From assembly GCF_020564935.1 (NCBI RefSeq), contig NZ_JAJCXB010000003.1:124001-188000 (forward strand): a stretch of DNA of 64,000 nt. Reading direction: 5' to 3'. The translations under genes and the position numbers were made by a program. This DNA comes from Streptomyces pinistramenti. GTDB taxonomy: Bacteria; Actinomycetota; Actinomycetes; Streptomycetales; Streptomycetaceae. Of this stretch, positions 50,170-58,719 are shown one piece after another; within the stretch, counting starts at the first letter, position 1; each line of letters opens with the position of its first letter. The notes under the pieces were generated by a model, which was not told where the DNA came from, did no database searches, and saw only the letters and a program-made list of their open reading frames with translations.

Positions 50170-50979
50170 TCACCGGACCAGGCCGGCGAGGAACCGCCGT
50201 ACGTGCCCCAACCACACCGCGCGGTCCGCCGCGTCCAGGATGTGGCCGGCGCCGGGGATTTCGACGAGTGTGGCCCTGGCAATTCCCGCGGTGATACGGC
50301 GCGAGCTGTCGGGCAGCACAAGCCGGGCGCCGGTCGGCACCGCCACCAGCGTGGGCACGCGCACCTGGTCGAGTTCGTCGCGGACGTCCAGACGCGTGAT
50401 CAGTTCGAAATGGGCCGGCGTCCCGGAGGGCATCCCGGTCAGCACGCCTTCGACAGTCGCCTCTACCTCCTCCGGGGACATCGCGGTGAGCCGGCGCTCC
50501 GAGAGACAGGCGAGCGCCGCGAGCCGGGCCACGGCCCGCCACTCGCCGGCCTTACCGAGGGCGGCGATGAGCTGCGCTGCACCGCCGAGCGCAGGGTCGG
50601 CGACGGCGAATCCTGCGGTCAGTACGAGGGCCGTGACGCGTTCGGGGTGCCGGGTCGCGGCCCGGATCGCCACGGCGCTGCCCAGCGATTCGCCGATCAC
50701 GACGAATCGTTCGTGCCCGTACTCAACGGCCGCGGCTGCAAGGGCGTCGGCGAGGGCGTCGAGGTCGAGCGGCGCCTCAGGGAGGAGCGTGCGGCCCACG
50801 CCGGGGTAGGACGGGCCGATCACCGTGTGGTCCCGTGCCAGATCGTCGAGAACGAGACCGAAGTTTCCCTCGATGCCGCCGCCCGCGCCGTGTGCGAGGA
50901 GCAGCGCGGGTCCGCTGCCTCGTACGTCAGTGTCGAGCCGGTAGCGGTGCGGCTGGCGGAATGCCTGTTCAGATGCCAT
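50170..50979 (-). CDS. Alpha/beta hydrolase
   Basis: The ATG at 50979 (MASEQAFRQPHR) gives 269 residues. The fold elements are LLLAHGAGGGIEGNF (oxyanion loop), the nucleophile elbow VIGESLGSAV, an Asp region around VPTLVAVPTGARLVLP, and the catalytic His in IPGAGHILD. It has no signal peptide. Small esterases, lipases or C-C hydrolases share this sequence. A perfect 18-bp palindrome directly before the start suggests control by a TetR-type regulator encoded elsewhere. Confidence 0.9.
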   Translation of the reverse strand: MASEQAFRQPHRYRLDTDVRGSGPALLLAHGAGGGIEGNFGLVLDDLARDHTVIGPSYPGVGRTLLPEAPLDLDALADALAAAAVEYGHERFVVIGESLGSAVAIRAATRHPERVTALVLTAGFAVADPALGGAAQLIAALGKAGEWRAVARLAALACLSERRLTAMSPEEVEATVEGVLTGMPSGTPAHFELITRLDVRDELDQVRVPTLVAVPTGARLVLPDSSRRITAGIARATLVEIPGAGHILDAADRAVWLGHVRRFLAGLVR

Positions 50980-50995
50980 GCCATGGACGCTAAAG

Positions 50996-51013
50996 TCTGA
51001 CACCGGTGTCAGA
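50996..51013. promoter_or_regulatory. 18-bp palindromic operator before the alpha/beta hydrolase
   Basis: TCTGACACCGGTGTCAGA is a perfect palindrome ending 17 bp upstream of the hydrolase ATG. TGACACNNGTGTCA-type sites are typical targets of TetR-family repressors. No regulator gene is adjacent. Confidence 0.6.
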
Positions 51014-51142
51014 GTCAAGTCGTCGAGCCGGCTGGGGATGTCACAACCTCGCCCTCACAGGGTGACTTCCGCCCCACACGAGACCACCTTGACGAGAGGC
51101 CCGAGGGAGACGGCCCCCCGATCTCGCCGTCGCGGAGGATGT

Positions 51143-51577
51143 TCAGTCGAGACAGAACTCGTTGCCCTCGATGTCCTGCATCAGGATGCACGACTCGTTG
51201 TCGTCATCGGCAAGCAGCGTTCGCACGTGTACCGCACCGAGCTCGACCAGTCGTGCGCATTCGGCCTCCAGCGTAGCGAGGCGCTCTTCACCCACGAGTC
51301 CGGTGCCGGCCCGCACGTCGAGATGCACCCGGTTCTTGACGACCTTCCCTTCGGGAACGCGCTGGAAGAGCACGCGCGGGCCCGCACCCGAGGGATCACT
51401 GCACGCGAAGTAGGTGACCTGGTCCTCAGGCGGCAGCGAGCGATGGTAGTCCTCCCAAGTGGCGAACTCCTTCGGGACCGGCGGTACGACGTACCCCAAC
51501 ACCTCGCACCAAAAACTGGCGAGGCGCGCAGGTTCTGCGCAGTCGAAGGTGACTTGGAACTGCTTGATCGATGACAT
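51143..51577 (-). CDS. VOC-family (glyoxalase-like) protein
   Basis: The ATG at 51577 (MSSIKQFQVTFDC) gives 144 residues in a two-module VOC layout: VTFDCAEPARLASFWCEVLGY in the first half and a second half with KNRVHLDVRAG and the closing MQDIEGNEFCLD. The His (HLDV) and late Glu (NEFC) are positioned as metal ligands of the Glyoxalase_6 group common in actinobacteria. Such proteins include lyases, dioxygenases and drug-binding proteins. Its substrate is not evident. Confidence 0.85.
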   Translation of the reverse strand: MSSIKQFQVTFDCAEPARLASFWCEVLGYVVPPVPKEFATWEDYHRSLPPEDQVTYFACSDPSGAGPRVLFQRVPEGKVVKNRVHLDVRAGTGLVGEERLATLEAECARLVELGAVHVRTLLADDDNESCILMQDIEGNEFCLD

Positions 51578-51780
51578 CGGCGCACCATAGCAGGGGACTC
51601 TTTTGCTCAACTCCCGTCGGGGATCCGCATGTTGTCGGGAGGGCAGCCCCTGCTGGCCGCCGGCGTGTCGTGCGGTCGCGGGGAGGAACCGATGTCGATG
51701 CCTCCAAGGGGCCGCCCGCCGTTCCGGACCAGACCGCGGCCACGGCCCTCGCCGCGTTTCCACCCGTCATCCCAGAGGTA

Positions 51781-53012
51781 GATTTTGCTGGATACATAGA
51801 AGATCGCTGGATCAGAGAAGAAAGACCCAGCTATTGGTAAGCGAGAGCGCACCGTTCGCTACGGCAAGGGATCTCGCTACCGAGTTTCCGGAACCCCCGG
51901 GGGCTCGGGACAGGCCGTTCGAAACGCTGGAAGATGCCAAGGCTTGGCTGCGCAGGACGAGCACCGACAGTGAACGCGGTGAGTTCGTCGGTCCTCGGGA
52001 TGGATCCATCGCGCTGGCCGACTATGTGGCCCGCTTCTGGCAGACGGGAGTCCGGGGCGCACCGGGCGCGATCAGACGCATTGATGAGCGCGTGCGGCCC
52101 CATATCCTGCCTCAACTCGGCGGACTGCCCCTGCTGGACATCACTGCCGCACGGCTACGTGGATACATCGCCGATCTCGAAGGCGAGTGCTCGCCGCGTG
52201 ACGCCTGGCAAATCCTCACGACGCTCTCGAATATTTTCGAGACTGCCCTTCACGATCGGTTCTGGCGCGCAATCCGATGCGCGCCAAGTCGGTGCGCTGG
52301 CCCAAGGCGCCTGACGGTGAGCGTGAGGCGTGGGCGCTGCAGACCGCGCAGTGTATGAGGGACGAGATCCGCCCGCGATACCGGATCTCCGTCGTGCTCG
52401 CACTGGGTTGCGGGCTGCGGCAGGGCGAGGTTTTCGGTCTGTCACCGGAGGACATCGACTTCACGCGAGGGGTCTTGCGAGTGCGGCGGCAGGTGCAACT
52501 CATCGGAGAGCGCCTGCACTTCACCCTGCCGAAGGGAGGGAAGACGCGCATGGTCGATATGCCGCGGTCGGTCGCCTCCGAGCTGGCCGCCTACTTCATG
52601 GAGTACCCCGCTGTTGAGGTCGAGCTGCCTTGGGGGACCGGAACCCGAACGCGAGAGGAGGTGATTCCCTCTCATCCTGACCACGACATATGGCAACGCC
52701 ATTCGCGCGAACATCTTCAACGTCGAATTCTGGAAGCCGGCCCTCGCCGCCGTCGGTGTCATCCCCCTGCGGGAGAAGAGCGAGGCTTGGAAAGCCTCCC
52801 GCTGGAACGGTTTCCACGTACTGCGGCGCACCTACGTGTCCATCATCCTCGAAGCGGGCGAGTCCGTGGTCACGCGGGCGCGCCGGCTCGGCCACTCCAG
52901 CCCCACGATCGCCCTGGACCACTACGCCCACTTCATGCCCGAGGCCGGCGGTAAGGGGCGTGTCGCCATCGACGCGCTGCTCAATCACTCAGCGGGGGCT
53001 GCTTCCGTATAA
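51781..53012 (+). pseudogene. Tyrosine-type site-specific integrase, broken by several frameshifts
   Basis: Pieces of an actinophage/ICE-type integrase appear in successive frames. FAGYIEDRWIREERPSY (from 51781) is followed by GKRERTVRYGKGSRYRVSG, then TLEDAKAWLRRTSTDSERGE and the core-binding domain to about 52258. The catalytic domain then follows in another frame, with the first Arg in GCGLRQGEVFGL (about 52277-52660). A last frame gives HVLRRTYVS and LGHSSPTIALDHYAHFMPE, ending at the TAA 53010-53012. At least four frame changes are needed, so the gene is dead. No excisionase, replication gene or clear attachment repeat is seen nearby. Confidence 0.85.
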
Positions 53013-53182
53013 CTCTGCCGCTCCGCACGACGAGACGGGTGGGCGGGGGCTCAGCGCCTGCGATCGTGGGAGTAGGGCGCGCTCCATTCTCCCCAGATTC
53101 TCCCCAGCGGGCCGGAAGAGCGTTCGCGGCGCCCTGGGCCGTGGCCTCCGGCCCGCAGGGCGAACCTTCCCTGCCTGACTGC

Positions 53183-54337
53183 TCAGAGCCAGCCTCGTCG
53201 CTTGAAGATGACGTACAAACTGGTACATACGATCGCCATGAGGATGATTGCGAAGGGGTATCCGAGTGCCCAGCGCAACTCCGGCATCCGCACGAAGTTC
53301 ATCCCGTAGATCGTTCCCACCAACGTCGGCGCGAACAGAATCGCCGCCCACGACGAAATCTTCTTGATTTCCTCGTTCTGTTCGAAGCCGGCCTCGGCCA
53401 GGGCCCGCATCTCGGCGTTCTGCTGCTGGTTCACCAGCGTCGCGTTGACGGTGAGGATGTCCTGCAGCGCCTGCCGGAAACCATCCACGCGTTCGGTGAT
53501 GTGCAGGGCGTGATCGGCCACGTCGCGCAGATAGCGGCGCAGTTCCTCGTCGATACCGTATTTCTCGAATCCCGCCGTCAGGCCCTCCAGCATGCCGTTC
53601 AGCGGCCGGGTCGCGCGCTGGAACTCCACCAATTCGCGGGAGAGTTCGTAGATGCGGCGGGAAACCTTCGGGTCGCCGCCGAAGACCTCGGTCTCGATCT
53701 CGTCGATATCGTTCTGGACGCCGGCGACGACCGGCGCGTAACCGTCGACGACGGCGTCGAGGATCGCGTACAGGACCGCTTCGGGGCCGTGCTGGAGAAG
53801 TTCCGGGGCGCCTTCCATGCGGCGGCGTACGGCCGAGAGGTCGGGGGCGCCACCGTGCCGCACGGTGATGACGAAATCCGGGCCGACGAACAGGTGCAGC
53901 TCGCCGAAGTCGACCTCCTCCGGGTCGTCCAGATAGCGCGCGGCGCGCAGCACGACGAACAGGGTGCTGCCGTACCGCTCCAGTTTGGGCCGCTGATGCG
54001 CTTCCAGGGCGTCTTCGACGGCGAGCTGATGGAGATCGAATTCCGTTGCAAGGGTGAGGAGTTCGTCGTGCGTAGGGCGGTGCAGCCCGATCCAGGCGAG
54101 CGAATCGGGGGTGGCGCGCAGCTGCCGGAAGGTGCCGGCGAGCGTGTCGTGGGTGCTGACGCGGTGGCCGTCGCGATAAAGGGCGGCGCTGATGACGCTG
54201 CTGGATTCCGGCGGTGGTCCTGGCGCGTCCGCGGGCTCCTCGATGTTGGCGGGCGGCGGCTCCGGCGGCCGCTTTTTCGCGGGTTTCCGCAGGCCGCGCA
54301 GGCCGCGCTGGCGTCGGCCCGGAGTCTCGGAACTCAT
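53183..54337 (-). CDS. corA: CorA-family Mg2+/divalent metal channel
   Basis: The ATG at 54337 (MSSETPG) is preceded by AAGGAGG and gives 384 residues. A charged, Pro-rich N-terminus (about 45 residues) precedes the cytoplasmic funnel domain (WIGLHRPTHDELLTLATEF ... ), a long stalk helix, and two C-terminal membrane helices. The first helix ends in the signature YGMNF that lines the pore entrance. The protein should form a homopentamer in the cytoplasmic membrane. It stands alone, divergent from the SepF-like gene. Confidence 0.95.
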   Translation of the reverse strand: MSSETPGRRQRGLRGLRKPAKKRPPEPPPANIEEPADAPGPPPESSSVISAALYRDGHRVSTHDTLAGTFRQLRATPDSLAWIGLHRPTHDELLTLATEFDLHQLAVEDALEAHQRPKLERYGSTLFVVLRAARYLDDPEEVDFGELHLFVGPDFVITVRHGGAPDLSAVRRRMEGAPELLQHGPEAVLYAILDAVVDGYAPVVAGVQNDIDEIETEVFGGDPKVSRRIYELSRELVEFQRATRPLNGMLEGLTAGFEKYGIDEELRRYLRDVADHALHITERVDGFRQALQDILTVNATLVNQQQNAEMRALAEAGFEQNEEIKKISSWAAILFAPTLVGTIYGMNFVRMPELRWALGYPFAIILMAIVCTSLYVIFKRRGWL

Positions 54338-54558
54338 GAGGAAACGGACCTCCTTCTCGCGGGGGATGAATGGGCACACACCAGCTCGACGCAGGATATC
54401 TGCCGAGGCTGTCGGGACCGGTCAGGGCCCATGGTGCAGGATGGGGTGGGGATGTGACGCGGTGTGTGTCACGTCCGGCAAAGTTTGTATGTTTATCCCT
54501 AGAATTGTTCGATGCAGACACCGCAGACAGGCAGTGCTCCCCCGAGTGAGGTGATTCG

Positions 54559-54948
54559 GTGAACGGCCCCGATGCCACCGATGAGCAGTGGGAAGGGCTC
54601 GCCGAGGTCGTCCCACTTCGCAGCAGCAGTGAGTGGCCGTCCTGGCCCGACCACCGCGCCCTCCCCGACGAGGGCCCGGCACAGGAAGTGCGACGCTTCG
54701 TCGTCATCCGTGTCCAGACCTTCGCCGACGCACGCGAGGTCGCCGAGTACCTGATGGCACAGATCCCGGTACTGCTGGACCTCAGCAGCGCCGACACCGA
54801 TGTCGCCAAGCGCATCCTGGACTTCTCCAGCGGAGTCGTCTTCGGACTGGGCAGCGGCATGCACCGCGTCGACACCAACGTCTTCCTGCTCGCACCCCTA
54901 GGCACCGAAGTCGCGGAACCGGCAGCGGGCGGCGTCCCCCGATCGTAG
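54559..54948 (+). CDS. SepF-like protein
   Basis: A GTG at 54559 gives 129 residues. The core matches the SepF domain: a strand before FADAREVAEYLMAQIPVLLDL, then VAKRILDFSSGVVFGLGSGMHRVDTNVFLLAP, the pattern that forms the dimer and binds FtsZ in true SepF. The amphipathic membrane-binding N-terminal helix typical of SepF is not evident, and the gene is not beside ftsZ. It is therefore one of the additional SepF-like proteins that Streptomyces carries, which modulate septation or polar growth. It is followed 65 bp later by an ATPase gene. Confidence 0.85.
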   Translation: MNGPDATDEQWEGLAEVVPLRSSSEWPSWPDHRALPDEGPAQEVRRFVVIRVQTFADAREVAEYLMAQIPVLLDLSSADTDVAKRILDFSSGVVFGLGSGMHRVDTNVFLLAPLGTEVAEPAAGGVPRS

Positions 54949-55013
54949 GAAGCCCCTGGGGCGGAACGGTTCTGTGGGCCGGACGGTTGGGGCCGCTGCA
55001 TAGCGTCCCCGGT

Positions 55014-56408
55014 ATGCAAATCGACAGTGCACGTCCCGCGGTCGCCGAGTTACGGCTGTCCGCCTTCAAGAACCACCGTGGCGTCATCCTGCCGATGGGG
55101 CCGCTGACCCTGCTGGCGGGACCGAGCGGCAGCGGCAAGTCCAGCGCCCTCCAAGCGTACGAAATCCTCGCCAGGCTCGGCGGCGGAGAGCGGCTGGGGC
55201 AGGCGGTGGAGGCGGTGCCGGGCGGCGCCACGGCGTGTGTACCGGCCGGCGCGCGCCCCGACGGACAGGGCCGCCGCGGATTCCGGATCGGCTGCACCGT
55301 CGAAGGCCCCGCCGGCCCGGTCCGCCTCGACCTCGCCATCCAGGCGGAACCCGAACTCCGCATCGTCGGCGAGCGGTTGACCGGCGGCGGCGAAACCCTG
55401 CTCACCACCGCGCTGACGGACCCGGACCGCAACGCCGTGCAGGCCGCCTGGTACACGGCCGGCGCCACACCTGTGACGCGCGCGCCGCTGCCCGACGACC
55501 GCTTGGGCACCGCGCTGCTGCCGCTGCGCGTCGCGGGCAAGACGGCCGGCCAGCGGCAGGTGCTCGCCGCCGCCGAACAGGTCGTCGTCGCCCTGCGGTC
55601 GGTGTTCCGTTGCGATCCGCGGCCGGAGTCGATGCGCGGGGCGGACCCGGTGCCGGAGGCCGTTGCCGTCCCCCGCGGGCGGGTGGGTACGGAAGCCGGG
55701 GCGTCTCAGGGAGGACGTGGCCGGACGCGGGCCGACACGGCGAGCTGCCGGGGCGGCGACGCGCACCGGGCCGAGGAGGGCCGGTTGCGGCCGTCCTGCG
55801 ACAACCTCCCCGCGGTGCTGGAACGGACGAGCAAGGAGTGCACCCGACGGCACGCCGTCCTGGTCGCCGCCGTACGGGCCGCGTGCGCGGGGCCGGTCGA
55901 CGGACTGCACGCCGTGCCGAGGCAGGCCGACGGGGAACGGGCGCAGAAAGCCGCGGCGGGCACGGCGGACGGTACGGCCGGGCAGGCACGGGGCAGGACG
56001 GACACCACAGGCACCACGGGTGCACCGGGCCGCGGGCGGGCCCTCGTACCCGCTCCTCGCGCCTCGTCCGGCCTCCAGGCCGTACTCGACCGCGGCACGT
56101 GGGGCATGATGCCCGTCGACCAGCTCGGCGACGGAGAACTGCGCTATCTCGGCCTCGCCCTGGTGCTGCTCACCGGCCCCGGCGTACTGGACATGGACCC
56201 GGTCGGGGAGATCCCGTCGGCGTTCCAGCAGATGACCGTCGTCGCGGACGGCATGGACCGGTGCATGGACGACCGGCAGGCGGGCGAACTGGTGTCGCTG
56301 GCCGTGCGGATGGCGCGGCGTGGCCATGTCCGGCTGCTCGGCACCGTGCGCGATCCGGCGGTCGCCGAGGGGCTGCCCGATGTCCAGGTGCTTCGCCTGG
56401 GGGCATGA
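55014..56408 (+). CDS. P-loop ATPase, AAA_21/SMC-like
   Basis: The ATG at 55014 gives 464 residues. RLSAFKNHRGVILPMGPLTLLAG runs into Walker [10 protein letters not shown] (about residue 35), as in SMC/RecF-like ATPases. The middle (about 215-355) is low-complexity, Gly/Arg/Thr-rich and probably disordered in place of a coiled coil. Near the C-terminus LGDGELRYLGLALVLL matches the ABC-like signature of AAA_21 proteins, but the Walker B strand reads MTVVADGMDR without the usual DEP/DE pair. It overlaps the MazG-like gene by 4 bp. Function is unknown; a nucleic-acid or defence role is possible. Confidence 0.75.
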   Translation: MQIDSARPAVAELRLSAFKNHRGVILPMGPLTLLAGPSGSGKSSALQAYEILARLGGGERLGQAVEAVPGGATACVPAGARPDGQGRRGFRIGCTVEGPAGPVRLDLAIQAEPELRIVGERLTGGGETLLTTALTDPDRNAVQAAWYTAGATPVTRAPLPDDRLGTALLPLRVAGKTAGQRQVLAAAEQVVVALRSVFRCDPRPESMRGADPVPEAVAVPRGRVGTEAGASQGGRGRTRADTASCRGGDAHRAEEGRLRPSCDNLPAVLERTSKECTRRHAVLVAAVRAACAGPVDGLHAVPRQADGERAQKAAAGTADGTAGQARGRTDTTGTTGAPGRGRALVPAPRASSGLQAVLDRGTWGMMPVDQLGDGELRYLGLALVLLTGPGVLDMDPVGEIPSAFQQMTVVADGMDRCMDDRQAGELVSLAVRMARRGHVRLLGTVRDPAVAEGLPDVQVLRLGA

Positions 56409-56434
56409 GTGAGGATGGGGGCATGAGTGAGGAT
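56399..56434 (+). repeat. 18-bp tandem duplication covering a start codon
   Basis: GGGGGCATGAGTGAGGAT occurs twice without change (56399-56416 and 56417-56434). Each copy contains a G-rich stretch, ATG and the codons Ser-Glu-Asp. The duplication therefore creates two in-frame starts for the next gene, the first of which overlaps the ATPase stop codon. Confidence 0.95.
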
Positions 56435-56803
56435 CTTCATGCCCTGCAACGGCGACTGGCCGAGTTCGCGGCCGCCCGGGACTGGCAGCAGTACCACAAC
56501 CCCAAGAACCTGGCGGCGGCGCTCAGCGTGGAGGCGGCGGAACTCGTCGAGATCTTCCAGTGGTTGACGCCGGATGAATCGGCGAAGGTGATGGCCGAGC
56601 CGACCTCCGCCGGTCGGGTCGAGGACGAGGTCGCCGACGTGCTGGCGTATCTGCTGCAGTTCTGCGAGGTCCTGGGTATCGACGCCCTCGCGGCGCTCGC
56701 CGCCAAGATCGAACGCAACGAGTCGCGCTTCCCGGCAGTCCGCTCCGCCCGCCCGGACCGGCCGCGGGGGAGTGAGGGAGAGGGCGGGGGAGAGGGAGAG
56801 TAG
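56405..56803 (+). CDS. MazG-like nucleotide pyrophosphohydrolase
   Basis: Starts at 56405 or, one duplicated unit later, at 56423 (132 or 126 residues). The MazG/RS21-C6 fold is clear: HALQRRLAEFAAARDWQQYH, the metal-binding E-x-x-E in SVEAAELVEIFQWL, and E-x-x-D in RVEDEVADVLAYLL. RS21-C6-like members hydrolyse dCTP or modified dNTPs to monophosphates. The last ~25 residues are a Gly/Glu-rich tail. It is translationally coupled to the ATPase gene upstream. Confidence 0.9.
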   Translation: MSEDGGMSEDLHALQRRLAEFAAARDWQQYHNPKNLAAALSVEAAELVEIFQWLTPDESAKVMAEPTSAGRVEDEVADVLAYLLQFCEVLGIDALAALAAKIERNESRFPAVRSARPDRPRGSEGEGGGEGE

Positions 56804-57298
56804 ACGGGGAGGGGGATGGGGGACGGGGGAATGGAGGGGCGGCTGAGGGGCGGGGCGGATTTTCGATGTTCTCCCGCCTCTTCGTCCTCGGCCTCGACCC
56901 TGCCCGCGGCCCGCTCTCCTCGGCCTCGGGCTCTCCCTTGGCCTCGTACTTCGTTCGTTTCGACCGCATGCGGCTCCGGCCCTCCGTGCATCGTTGCCGG
57001 TCAGCCGCGGGTCGAGAGTCGTCTGCCGGGAACGGCATGGAGGGCCGTGAGGGCTGGGACGCCGGTGACCGGTGTCATCGGCGGACGACTGACGGGATGC
57101 GAGTGGGCTGTGTGACGCAAGTGAGGCAAGCGGCGACCGCACGGCATATGTCACTCTCCGGAGTCACGGATCTTTCCACATCGCCTTGGTTGTCCACAGA
57201 TTTGCGAATTCCCCTGGTGTTTTTGGCTGTTCACCCTCACTCTGGGTAGTGGAAAGAGTGTGGGGTGATGCTGAGTGACGACGAAGGGAGGGACGCGC
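56804..57298. other. Intergenic region with AT-richer promoter-like part
   Basis: No gene is supported. The segment 57165-57270 is AT-richer than its surroundings and contains TTGTCCACA (57190-57198), a perfect match to the Streptomyces DnaA-box consensus, and a weaker match CTTTCCACA (57172-57180). Two boxes alone do not make an origin; a promoter for the gene at 57299 is the simpler reading. Confidence 0.45.
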
Positions 57299-57754
57299 AT
57301 GGACGCGGTGCGGATCATCGCGGCCAGTCGGCGCGGTCTGGCAGAGGCGAGCACGGTGCATGAAGTGATCGTCGAGGCTTGGCAGGCGCAGGCCCTGGCC
57401 GAGGCGGTCGGAAGTCATCTCGCGATATTCGGGCCGTACGAAGTGCGGTCCAGGGCACGCGGGTTGGGCGATGCGGGCGGGCGGTTCAGCGGGGGACTGC
57501 TGCGCCCGGCACCGAGAACGGGCGGGCTGCGGGCGGCTCAGCTGACCGAAGTGCGTGACGTTCGGGGTGCCTTGACCGGCCTGCGGGGACTGCTGCGAGA
57601 GGTGTGCGAGGCGCTGGTGAACGTGGTGTGTTCGGCGGACGAGGAGGGGATGTACTGGACCTGCGTGGAAGCGATGGACACGGCGGACGAGTCGAGCGAC
57701 CGCATCACCGGGATACTGGAAAAGCTTGAGGTGCGGGACCGGAACCTCGCCTGA
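57299..57754 (+). CDS. DUF6099-family protein
   Basis: A 151-residue Streptomyces-specific protein starts at ATG 57299 after AAGGGAGGG. It has the family head MDAVRIIAASRRGLAEA and EAWQAQALAEAVGSHLA, a variable Gly/Pro-rich middle, and a helical C-terminal half (LTGLRGLLREVCEALVNVV, YWTCVEAMDTADES, ITGILEKL). It looks like an all-helical cytoplasmic protein; no function is known. The family name rests on recall of conserved Streptomyces sequences. Confidence 0.8.
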   Translation: MDAVRIIAASRRGLAEASTVHEVIVEAWQAQALAEAVGSHLAIFGPYEVRSRARGLGDAGGRFSGGLLRPAPRTGGLRAAQLTEVRDVRGALTGLRGLLREVCEALVNVVCSADEEGMYWTCVEAMDTADESSDRITGILEKLEVRDRNLA

Positions 57755-58719
57755 ACCGGATCGGACAGCTCGGCGGGACGCAGGCCCAGCGCCACCTGCC
57801 GTCTGCCGTCCGTTTCCCCGCTGCCCGCAGTGCCGCGGGCCGGGTGGGGCGGGCGTTACGTGCACCAGCGTCGAGGCGTCCCCTGCCACGGTTACCGCCC
57901 TCGCCTCCGCATTCGAATGCGACACCGTCGTCGCTCTCACCTTCGACATCGAAACCGTCAACATGGCGCCCCTTCGTGGATTCGGCCCCCGCAGCGTTTG
58001 GCGCGCTGTTGACGCCGCAGCGCCCCTTCGCCGCCATCGTCGGCGCGGCTCTTCGTCGGTCTTTCGGTGCCGACAGTGCCTCGCTCGCTGTCATGGTTTG
58101 TCACGTTGGTCCGGGGCTCGGTAGTGACGTCGGCTGGGGTGGAGTTCCTGATCGACGGCGTCTGAGGGCAGCTGCCCGCATGTCGCCCTCTGTGACGGAG
58201 GGCTCGGCTCGGGGGCTGGCCATCGTGATGCGTTCGACCGAGGTGATGTCTATTACCGGAGTAAGGCGCCGTCCCGTTCTTCGGAATCGCGAATCGAATT
58301 GCGAAAAGGCGTGTGTCTTCTTGCTCCCTCAACCGGGATGTGGGGAGGGGGTTGGAGTTGGGGTGGGCGGGGCGGGGGGGAGAGAGAGGCCCAGCCGGAT
58401 TTCCAACCCGTCGAAGCGCCAGCGCTCGGAGGTTCGGTATATGCGTACAGGGCGAGACTCCCCGGAATTCCGTTCCGGGAAATTCCCGCATCCAGGCTGA
58501 CGTGTCGACCAACACCGCCCTCCCACAAGTCGGCCTGCGCTGACGGCGGTCGGACGAACTCCCGCTCACTGTCGGGCAGTTCAGCGCAGCACATTTCTCG
58601 TCACGAGCCACCCCGCAAGCCCATCCCGCCGCACCCTGCCCCGTGGGTGCCCCGTCCGGCCCGCCCGTGGCGACACGCCGTAGCGGTGTTGTGGGCGTGG
58701 AGCGGGCAGGATGGAGGGC
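57755..58719. other. Gene-poor 965-bp stretch
   Basis: Frames on both strands are short, overlapping and without recognisable domains. The part 58230-58330 is AT-richer. A G-run/GA-run at 58330-58390 is low-complexity. I see no RNA gene, repeat or supported CDS here. Confidence 0.5.

Noticed and set aside
57172..57198. Two DnaA-box-like 9-mers as a possible replication origin
   Set aside because: Only two boxes are present, with no cluster, no dnaA/dnaN neighbours and no AT-rich unwinding element; Streptomyces oriC has many boxes.
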